From the NCBI GenBank assembly GCA_945957225.1, contig CAMFKK010000033.1:1-12216 (forward strand): a stretch of DNA of 12,216 nucleotides, in the 5' to 3' direction. The stretch is from an uncultured Sphingobacteriia bacterium (lineage in GTDB: Bacteria > Bacteroidota > Bacteroidia > Chitinophagales > Chitinophagaceae). Positions 6,607 to 12,216 of the stretch are shown here, in pieces. The notes under the pieces are model-generated. The model saw only the letters and a program-made list of their open reading frames with translations. It did no database searches and was not told where the DNA came from. Positions within the stretch are counted from its first letter, which is position 1; each line of letters starts with the position of its first letter. The position numbers and the translations under genes are program-made.

Positions 6607-7883
6607 TTCTTTTCCATTAAGCGTTCAATAGCCACCTGTGTTTTGAATACTGCGGATAATAGGTCTAGGTATTGTAGTTGGGTCATATAAAGGGTTTCCC
6701 AAGCATCGTAGAGCATATATAATTCTTCTGTATTTTGTTCATAGGCCAATTGCATGGATTTATAATTATTGTTGAGTGCAGGGATAATTTCTTTTTCATA
6801 CAACTGCATTTGTTGTTGCTTTAAGACCCATTCATTTCGCATACCACTAGCCATACCACTGTATTCATTAGCCAACATTTCTTTCTGACTTTGAAGTGCA
6901 CTTGCCTTCCACTTCAAACTTTCTACATTGGCCTTATTCATTTTGGATGACCAGTTGGTCAATGGTAGTTTCAACATACCCATCAACGTAAATTGCATGG
7001 GTAAGCCACCAAACCCAAACATATGTTCATAGCGTACCCCAAACTGAGGCTTTAGTGCTGATTTTTCTTGTTCCTGTTTTAAATAGCTCAATTGAATATC
7101 TCTGTCAATTGCTCGTAAGTCACTGCGTTGTTGATAAAATAAACTACTATCAAAGGCCATATTGCTATAATTGGCCAATTGGTAAGCAGTATCAATTTTA
7201 AATCTTGTTGAAGGATTTCTGCCCATCAAACTATTAATCCTTATCCTTTTTTCTTCTATCTCTGATTCATACATTAACTGCATGTTCTTTAGATTTCCAA
7301 TGGCTGCTTTTGCCTTATAATAGGCACTAATTTTATCCAATCCATTTTTAAAACGGATTTCTGCATTACTGATCATAAAGCTCAGTAATTGTTGGTTTTC
7401 CTTTAAAACCGCTAATTTTTTTTGAAGAATAATCCAATCAAAAAAATTGCTTTTTGCATCCTGTACCAATTCATTAATGGTAGCATTCTTCTTTTCCTTT
7501 TCAACACTAGACATGGCAGACATATAAGCTAGATCTGCCTCCTGCTTTTTTTTATTGGGTAACATCTGCTGTCCCCCAATCATATATTGCCCCATGCCAT
7601 TGGTCACTGTTGGGGGCATTCCTCCCATTGCTGTTTCTGTTTTCCTCCACATATTGGGATTATAGGGTGTCATGAAAAAGCCCGTGCTGAATTCTGGGGC
7701 CATCCATGACTTTGCCCCTTTTGAAGCTTCGTCTATGGATCTGATTTCATGATCATACATTTTTGCAACAGGGTGTTTGCTTTGTATACTATCAATAATT
7801 TGTTCCAGACTCAAAGTTTGGGCTGATAAATTGCTACTTATTACTAGTAACAAGTAAAAAAGGGGTTGCTTAATGTTTTGCAT
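6603..7883 (-). CDS. cusC: TolC-family outer-membrane efflux channel (CusC-like)
   Basis: A 426-residue outer-membrane factor with a signal peptide ending at SNLSAQ (about residue 22). Two OEP-type repeats follow, rich in long amphipathic helices: LSLEQIIDSIQSKHPVA near the start, and helical segments about 120-230 and 310-420. It would form the trimeric tunnel that takes metal ions from the pump and adaptors to the outside. Residues 61-124 are unusually rich in methionine (ten Met), including MGGMPP and NGMGQYMIGGQQM. This suggests a thioether path or loop for Cu(I)/Ag(I) (inference). The ATG at 7881-7883 overlaps the end of the second cusA ORF by 14 nt, and the stop overlaps the first cusB as ATGA. 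There is no acylation cysteine, unlike E. coli CusC. Confidence 0.92.
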   Translation of the reverse strand: MQNIKQPLFYLLLVISSNLSAQTLSLEQIIDSIQSKHPVAKMYDHEIRSIDEASKGAKSWMAPEFSTGFFMTPYNPNMWRKTETAMGGMPPTVTNGMGQYMIGGQQMLPNKKKQEADLAYMSAMSSVEKEKKNATINELVQDAKSNFFDWIILQKKLAVLKENQQLLSFMISNAEIRFKNGLDKISAYYKAKAAIGNLKNMQLMYESEIEEKRIRINSLMGRNPSTRFKIDTAYQLANYSNMAFDSSLFYQQRSDLRAIDRDIQLSYLKQEQEKSALKPQFGVRYEHMFGFGGLPMQFTLMGMLKLPLTNWSSKMNKANVESLKWKASALQSQKEMLANEYSGMASGMRNEWVLKQQQMQLYEKEIIPALNNNYKSMQLAYEQNTEELYMLYDAWETLYMTQLQYLDLLSAVFKTQVAIERLMEKK

Positions 7884-9795
7884 GGATCAATTCAATTTTA
7901 CCTTTACGTTTCAATTCTCTTTCCTTTATAATTTCAAAAATCACTGGCGTTATTAGTAATACATAAATAGTAGAACTAATCACACCTCCAATTAATGGAA
8001 GGGTAATTGGGCGCATAATATCACTACCAACTCCCGTTGACCATAGAATTGGAATAAGACCAAACAGGCCAATCAATACAGTCATGAGTTTGGGTCTTAG
8101 TCTTTTTACAGAACCCTCCATCACAAATTTTCTAATGATGCTGGCATTTAAGCCATTAGCGTTATTTCCATGTTCTGCTACCATTTTTTCCATGGCTTCA
8201 TTCAAATAAATGGTCATGAGCATAGCCGTTTCAATAGCAATCCCAAATAAGGCTATAAAGCCCACTGCTACGGCTACAGAAAGATTTAATTGGTAAGCAT
8301 AAATCATAAATATGCCACCTACAAGCGCAAATGGAACCGTGAGGATGGTTACCAATGCTTCTTTTAATGAATCATAAGTAAAGTACAAGACTAGAAAGAT
8401 GATACAAATGACAAAAGGAAGAATTAACATCAAACTTTTCTTAGCCCTAATTTGATTTTCCCATTGGCCACTCCATTCTAGAAAATATCCTTTGGGAAGT
8501 TTGAACATCATCTTATTCAATTTATTCTGGGCATCTTGAACCGTACTACCAAGATCACGTTCTCTCACATTAAACAAGATGGTTCCTCTTAGTAAAGCAT
8601 TCTCAGAATTAATCATGGGTGGTCCATCAGAAAGTGTAATCTCAGCAACTGCTTCTAAAGGAATGGGACCTAAATTCATGGTTGGTACTTGAATCCGTTT
8701 AAGTGCTTGTAGGTTATTTCTAAAATCTTGGCCATACCTGGCATTCACACTGAATCTTTGTCTTCCTTCAATGGTAGTAGTTAATTTCATCCCACCCAAG
8801 GCACTTTCAATAACCGTATTCACTTCATCAATACTCAAGCCATACCTGCCAATTTCATCACGTTTAACAATAATGTCAATATATCGCCCACCGGTAATAG
8901 GTTCTACATACAAGTCCTTTACGCCATCTATCCCTTCTAATTGTTGTTTAATTTTTTCTGCAAATGCATAAATACTGTCAAGGTTCTGCCCATATACTTT
9001 TAATCCTACATCGGTTCTAATACCGGTAGAAAGCATATTAATTCTATTAATAATGGGTTGGGTCCAACCATTGGTTACACCAGGAATCTGCAGTTTGGCA
9101 TTTAACTCATTAATGATACTATCCTTGGTCATTCCAGCTCGCCACTCATGTCTTGGCTTTAGTAGGATAATTGTTTCAATCATACTAATGGGAGAGTTAT
9201 CTGTAGCAGTATTGGCCCTTCCTGCCTTACCCAAGACATGCGCTACTTCTGGAACTGTACCAATGAGTTTGTCCTGTACCTGTAAAATGCGCTTGGCTTC
9301 TGAGTTGGCTACATCGGGTAAAGTAACAGGCATAAAGAGTAAACTGCCTTCGTCTAAAGGAGGCATAAATTCTGACCCCATTTTTGTTAGCATCAATAGA
9401 CCAATGGCCAATGCCATCAAATTTAAAAACAAGGTGGTTTTCCTAAATTTCAAACATAGTCTTAAGATAGGAGTGTATATTTTTTCTAATATACTGGTAA
9501 TTGGGTTGGCAGATTCTGGCTGCAGTCTTCCCTTTAAGAAAAATGAAATCAAAACTGGCGTAAGGGTAATGGCCAATATGGCATCTACCAATAAGATAAA
9601 TGTTTTTGTCCATGCCAAGGGATGGAATAACTTACCCTCCATACCGGTTAGTAAGAAAACAGGTAAGAAAGATGTAATGACAATAATGGTTGAATAAAAA
9701 ACTCCTGGGCCAACTTGCTTTGAAGATTTCTTAATAATGTCCATTCTTTCTTCAGCGGTCAGTGGATCTTTCTGTCTGTTAAACCAATTACTCAT
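7870..9795 (-). CDS. cusA: CusA-type heavy-metal RND pump, C-terminal part (TM5-TM12)
   Basis: These 641 residues are collinear with CusA from just after TM4 to the end. Residues 28-90 give the TM5-TM6 region with VGPGVFYS and LLTGMEGKLFHPLAWTKTF. The second periplasmic region keeps the three CusA metal-site methionines: M155 (LLFMPVTLP), M205 (SPISMIET) and M254 (NMLSTGI), matching M573, M623 and M672 of E. coli CusA. TM helices about 452-620 keep the proton-relay residues E522 (FGIAIETAM) and K569 (RLRPKLMTV). On its own it lacks TM1-TM4 and the first periplasmic region, so it cannot be a complete pump. It needs the product of the preceding ORF, or a frameshift joining the two. The ATG at 9793-9795 overlaps that ORF's stop (ATGA), so reinitiation is plausible. 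Confidence 0.93.
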   Translation of the reverse strand: MSNWFNRQKDPLTAEERMDIIKKSSKQVGPGVFYSTIIVITSFLPVFLLTGMEGKLFHPLAWTKTFILLVDAILAITLTPVLISFFLKGRLQPESANPITSILEKIYTPILRLCLKFRKTTLFLNLMALAIGLLMLTKMGSEFMPPLDEGSLLFMPVTLPDVANSEAKRILQVQDKLIGTVPEVAHVLGKAGRANTATDNSPISMIETIILLKPRHEWRAGMTKDSIINELNAKLQIPGVTNGWTQPIINRINMLSTGIRTDVGLKVYGQNLDSIYAFAEKIKQQLEGIDGVKDLYVEPITGGRYIDIIVKRDEIGRYGLSIDEVNTVIESALGGMKLTTTIEGRQRFSVNARYGQDFRNNLQALKRIQVPTMNLGPIPLEAVAEITLSDGPPMINSENALLRGTILFNVRERDLGSTVQDAQNKLNKMMFKLPKGYFLEWSGQWENQIRAKKSLMLILPFVICIIFLVLYFTYDSLKEALVTILTVPFALVGGIFMIYAYQLNLSVAVAVGFIALFGIAIETAMLMTIYLNEAMEKMVAEHGNNANGLNASIIRKFVMEGSVKRLRPKLMTVLIGLFGLIPILWSTGVGSDIMRPITLPLIGGVISSTIYVLLITPVIFEIIKERELKRKGKIELIHAKH

Positions 9796-9809
9796 AACGC
9801 TGATTTTTT
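9792..9809 (-). other. Junction splitting cusA: ATGA overlap preceded by an A6 run
   Basis: On the coding strand the first cusA ORF reads TCC AAA AAA TCA GCG TTA TGA. The second begins at the ATG overlapping that TGA. The two frames differ by -1. The second frame is open back through the A6 run (9804-9809), so a -1 slip there, or one extra A in the run, would produce a single continuous protein joined as KKISVMSNW. The run occupies codons AAA AAA but is preceded by C, so it is not an ideal slippery heptamer. The sequence alone does not tell reinitiation, slippage, mutation and base-calling error apart. Confidence 0.7.
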
Positions 9810-11087
9810 GGATGATTGAATCTTTGCAGTCTGCGCCACGCTTAAATGCCGATAAGCATTTTCAACCATGACTATCCCATCGTCAACCACCACCCCAATG
9901 GCAAGTGCAATACCTGTTAAAGACATGATATTTGATGAAATGCCAAAAGCTTGTAATAGAATAAATCCTATTGCCACAGAAATGGGTAATTGAATCAAGA
10001 TAATCAAAGCGCTACGCCAGTGAAATAAGAAGACCAATACAACAATAGAAACGGCAATCATTTCTTCTATCAGGGTTCCCTTTACAGATTCAATGGCATC
10101 TTGAATAAGGGTGCTTCTATCATAAGAAGTTTTAAAATGAACACCCTCTGGTAGACCCTTTTCAACCTCTTTCATTTTTGCTTTAACTGCTGCAATAACT
10201 TTATTAGCATTTTCATTGTAGCGCATTACTACTATACCACCAACAACCTCTCCCTTACCATCCCTATCAAAAATTCCCAGTCTCAAATCGCCCCCCATTT
10301 GTACAAATCCTATGTCTTTTACCCTTACAGGAATCCCGTTATAATTGGCTAGCGCAATGTTTTCTAAGTCTTCTTTATTCTTGATATAGCCCAATCCTCT
10401 AATGATATAGGCCATATCGGCCATTTCAAATTTTCTGCCACCTACATCATTATTATTGGCTTTAACCTTGTTCATGACATCCATTAAAGAGACGTTGTAG
10501 TATTGCAATTTTACTGGGTCAATCACTAGTTGATACTGTTTTTCAAACCCTCCAAATGATGCCACTTCTGCTACACCAGGAACGGTTTGGAGGGCAAGTT
10601 TTACATACCAATCCTGCATGGCTCGCTGTTCTCCTAGATCCATTTTTGGTGCATCCAAATGATACCAGAAAATATGACCAACGCCTGTACCATCTGGCCC
10701 CAAACTAGGGCTTACTGCTTGTGGTAATAAGCGTTGTGCAAAATTTAAACGCTCCATGACCCTGGTGCGTGCCCAATAGATATCGGTATTGTCTTCAAAA
10801 ATCAGATATACAAAACTCATCCCAAACATAGACGAGCCCCTAATATTTTTGATCTTTGGAATCCCTTGTAGATTGCTGACAAGTGGATAGGTAACCTGGT
10901 CTTCTATTACTTGTGGGCTTCTGCCCATCCATTCGGTGAAAACAATCACTTGGTTTTCACTAAGGTCTGGAATGGCGTCAATAGGATTTTGCTTTACTGC
11001 ATAGACGCCCCAGGCAAATAGTAAACCGGATAATAGGAGTATAATTAGTCTGTTTTTTAGTGCTAGTTCAACTAGTTTCTGAACCAT
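9792..11087 (-). CDS. cusA: CusA-type heavy-metal RND pump, N-terminal part (TM1-TM4)
   Basis: This is the first part of a CusA-type (HME-RND) inner-membrane pump, 431 residues from the chosen ATG at 11085-11087 (MVQKLVELALKNRL). Residue numbers here use a 24-residue longer frame from a TTG at 11157-11159. TM1 is LIILLLSGLLFAWGVYAV. Family signatures follow: DAIPDLSENQV (61-71), GMSFVYLIFED (113-123), WARTRVMERL (129-138) and GPDGTGVGHIFWY (154-166). TM2-TM4 run from about 365, and TM4 carries VVVDDGIVMVENA with D426 equivalent to proton-relay D405 of E. coli CusA. It stops 21 residues after that motif, in the cytoplasmic loop before TM5. The TTG extension adds a non-conserved sequence and is unlikely. 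The pump drives periplasmic or cytosolic Cu(I)/Ag(I) outward using the proton gradient. Confidence 0.93.
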   Translation of the reverse strand: MVQKLVELALKNRLIILLLSGLLFAWGVYAVKQNPIDAIPDLSENQVIVFTEWMGRSPQVIEDQVTYPLVSNLQGIPKIKNIRGSSMFGMSFVYLIFEDNTDIYWARTRVMERLNFAQRLLPQAVSPSLGPDGTGVGHIFWYHLDAPKMDLGEQRAMQDWYVKLALQTVPGVAEVASFGGFEKQYQLVIDPVKLQYYNVSLMDVMNKVKANNNDVGGRKFEMADMAYIIRGLGYIKNKEDLENIALANYNGIPVRVKDIGFVQMGGDLRLGIFDRDGKGEVVGGIVVMRYNENANKVIAAVKAKMKEVEKGLPEGVHFKTSYDRSTLIQDAIESVKGTLIEEMIAVSIVVLVFLFHWRSALIILIQLPISVAIGFILLQAFGISSNIMSLTGIALAIGVVVDDGIVMVENAYRHLSVAQTAKIQSSKKSAL

Positions 11088-11190
11088 ATTGGATGCATAG
11101 TGGCCTTGGCCGATAAAATTATAGTCTATAAATGACAGGAAATGCCAATAACCCAACAACTGTGGTTAGGCAACAAATAGCTATTAAATA

Positions 11191-11586
11191 CTAAATCAAG
11201 AAACTGCAAACAAGCAGGAAGACTGCTGGAGCATGTATATCAGGCGGAGCATTGGAAGCATAAGTCATCAGGAATTGATGACCAAGTCTTGGGCATGATA
11301 AAATAAAAAAAGGTGAGGGTGTTAAAGCAACGGACTGTTGTTGAAATTCAAATTGGCCTAAACTAGCATTTTGATTCTGTTCGTTTTTGACAAATTTGCT
11401 TTCATTTTTACAACAACCAGTTTTTTTCTGAGAAGTTTTCATCCCGCATTTACTGCAGGTGTCATTGGCCTTTTTACTAAAACTGGTTTCGGCCAATTTG
11501 CCCATGCAGTAATGCAAATGCATGACCGCTCCTGTTGAGGATCCCAGGTAAACAAGGGCTAATATGGTAACCAATAGCTTTTTCAC
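11191..11586 (-). CDS. HYC_CC_PP family small Cys/His-rich envelope protein
   Basis: A 131-residue product starting at a GTG (11584-11586). Residues 1-20 form a hydrophobic signal peptide or anchor after MKK. The motifs that name the HYC_CC_PP family are all present: HLHYCMG (23-29, H23, H25, C27, M28), C58-C59 in TGCCKNE, and NAPPD (112-116). There is also a CxxC at C44/C47 followed by GM, and a hydrophobic C-terminus AVFLLVCSFLI. The family is found in Bacteroidota beside heavy-metal RND pumps, and its function is not established. Abundant Cys, His and Met in an exported protein at the head of a copper efflux cluster suggests metal capture or handover to the pump, like CusF (inference). It lies 103 bp before the chosen cusA start, the only sizeable gap inside the cluster. 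Confidence 0.82.
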   Translation of the reverse strand: MKKLLVTILALVYLGSSTGAVMHLHYCMGKLAETSFSKKANDTCSKCGMKTSQKKTGCCKNESKFVKNEQNQNASLGQFEFQQQSVALTPSPFFILSCPRLGHQFLMTYASNAPPDIHAPAVFLLVCSFLI

Positions 11587-11590
11587 GCTT

Positions 11591-11617
11591 GTTCAAAATT
11601 ATTCTTAATAGTTGAAC
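11591..11617 (-). promoter_or_regulatory. Possible promoter -7 element inside an inverted repeat, before the efflux cluster
   Basis: The coding strand has TAATTTTG (11594-11601), a full match to the Bacteroidota -7 consensus TAnnTTTG. It sits within an inverted repeat GTTCAA-N15-TTGAAC (11591-11617). A repressor or activator binding there would control the cluster. Against this, no -33 TTG is seen at the right distance, and the element ends only 7 nt before the GTG, so the transcript would be almost leaderless. The site is seen directly; its role is inference. Confidence 0.3.
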
Positions 11618-11630
11618 TAGCGCACTTATT

Positions 11631-11653
11631 CTATAAATTCTAGGCTTTTATAG
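11631..11653 (-). terminator. Weak hairpin directly after the PAS sensor gene
   Basis: CTATAAA and TTTATAG form a 7-bp stem around a 9-nt loop immediately after the stop codon at 11655-11657. The stem is AT-rich and no run of T follows, so it is a poor intrinsic terminator. It could be a 3'-end stabilising hairpin. Confidence 0.25.
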
Positions 11654-11654
11654 C

Positions 11655-12216
11655 TTATTTACGTTCGTTGACACCCAATTCATGAACGTATAATGTGATT
11701 TTTCTGGTAAATGCATCCAAGGATTCAGCGGATTGTTTGATAAAATAAAGCAGTTTAATCAGTTCTTCTGGTTGGTCTAAGTATTTCTCAAAAATCTTGC
11801 TGATACCTAGAATATTGGCTACCGGTTGTCTTACTTCATGAGACAACATGTATAAGAGTTCTTCCAATTCATGTATGCGCTGATTCTTAGCTTCTTCTGC
11901 TGCTTTTTTGTCATTTATCAGGGTTCTTAAGGAAAAATACTGGTGTATTTCCCCATCAGCATCTTTGATGGGTATAATAACGGAATCAAGCCAATAATAG
12001 GATCCGTCTTTGGCCCTGTTTTTTACCTCTCCTTTCCAAACCTGACCAGATTCAATGGTCTCCCACATTTCTTTGAAAAAGCTATCAGTATGGTAACCAG
12101 CATTAACTACATTATGGGATTGACCCAGTAATTCAACCATACTATATTTAGAAATTTCACAAAATTTTTGATTGGCATAAATAATCTTTCCTTCCCTATC
12201 AGTAATGGAACAGAAG
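11655..12216 (-). CDS. PAS-domain sensor with histidine phosphoacceptor helix but no ATPase domain (5' end outside the window)
   Basis: The reading frame is open to the window edge, giving 186 visible residues; the ATG at 12138-12140 is internal to the PAS domain and not the start. The visible part opens with FCSITDREGKIIYANQKFC, a PAS core, and continues through GEVKNRAKDGSYYWLDSVI and a PAC segment ending near FSLRTLIND. A coiled-coil linker (DKKAAEEAKNQRIHELEEL) leads to MLSHEVRQPVANILGISK, a HisKA-like H box whose histidine is at visible residue 126 (codon 11838-11840). The protein ends 60 residues after it, so the HATPase_c domain is absent. It could accept phosphate from another kinase, dimerise with one, or act as a sensor scaffold (inference). 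Further PAS or GAF domains may lie upstream. The efflux cluster starts 68 bp downstream. Confidence 0.85.
   Translation of the reverse strand, partial: FCSITDREGKIIYANQKFCEISKYSMVELLGQSHNVVNAGYHTDSFFKEMWETIESGQVWKGEVKNRAKDGSYYWLDSVIIPIKDADGEIHQYFSLRTLINDKKAAEEAKNQRIHELEELLYMLSHEVRQPVANILGISKIFEKYLDQPEELIKLLYFIKQSAESLDAFTRKITLYVHELGVNERK

Noticed and set aside
9053..9697. A 214-codon open frame on the plus strand
   Set aside because: It lies fully antisense to the well-conserved second half of cusA, and its translation shows no recognisable domain. It is a by-product of the coding bias of the real gene.
9804..9809. Programmed -1 frameshift signal in cusA
   Set aside because: The A6 run is preceded by C and not A, and I see no clear stimulatory stem downstream. 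It is kept only as one explanation of the split and not called as a signal.
11102..11111. GGCCTTGGCC palindrome between the HYC_CC_PP gene and cusA
   Set aside because: At ten bases with no conserved partner or promoter nearby, it is too short to support a function.
11088..11159. Longer cusA N-terminus from a TTG start
   Set aside because: The added 24 residues do not look like the family and precede the normal MVQKLVELALKNRL start, which has its own ATG.

Overview
The window reads as chromosome of a Bacteroidota bacterium, most likely of the Chitinophagaceae / Sediminibacterium type (inference). The evidence is AT-rich DNA, secreted proteins whose signal peptides end in -SAQ or -KAQ, families typical of the phylum (HYC_CC_PP, DUF5777, OB-fold tRNA_anti-like), methionine synthase encoded as two genes, and little Shine-Dalgarno sequence. 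Every gene I can support lies on the minus strand, so the biological order runs from high to low coordinates. No rRNA, tRNA, CRISPR array, insertion sequence or phage gene is visible.

From right to left: (a) 11655-12216 is the 3' part of a PAS-domain sensor that keeps a histidine-kinase phosphoacceptor helix but ends without an ATPase domain. (b) 4163-11586 is a tightly packed copper/silver efflux cluster. It encodes a small Cys-rich HYC_CC_PP protein, an RND pump of the CusA type split into two ORFs that meet at an ATGA overlap, a TolC-type outer-membrane channel (CusC), and two different CusB-like lipoprotein adaptors, each with an N-terminal heavy-metal-binding domain. From the second half of cusA to the last cusB every junction overlaps. 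(c) recR (3497-4111) follows 51 bp behind the last cusB. (d) 1445-3342 is a three-gene envelope set: a secreted YceI-like protein, a DUF5777 beta-barrel protein and a membrane-anchored OB-fold protein. A strong hairpin with a T-rich tail follows it. (e) 1-1204 is methionine synthase split into a homocysteine-binding protein and the start of the folate/cobalamin-binding protein.

The efflux proteins should form one envelope-spanning machine. The CusA residues expected for Cu(I)/Ag(I) transport are present: three methionines (M155, M205, M254 of the C-terminal half) and the proton-relay residues (D426 of the N-terminal half; E522 and K569 of the C-terminal half). The HYC_CC_PP protein and the adaptor metal-binding domains may take the place of a CusF-like chaperone (inference).

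Two places deserve most attention. One is the split of cusA after its fourth transmembrane helix, ten bases from an A6 run, which could be a real two-chain pump, a frameshifted gene or a base-calling error. The other is the 240-bp region before metH, where one segment can pair with either of two near-identical flanking segments; this is the architecture of an RNA switch, and I cannot match it to a known methionine-related riboswitch.
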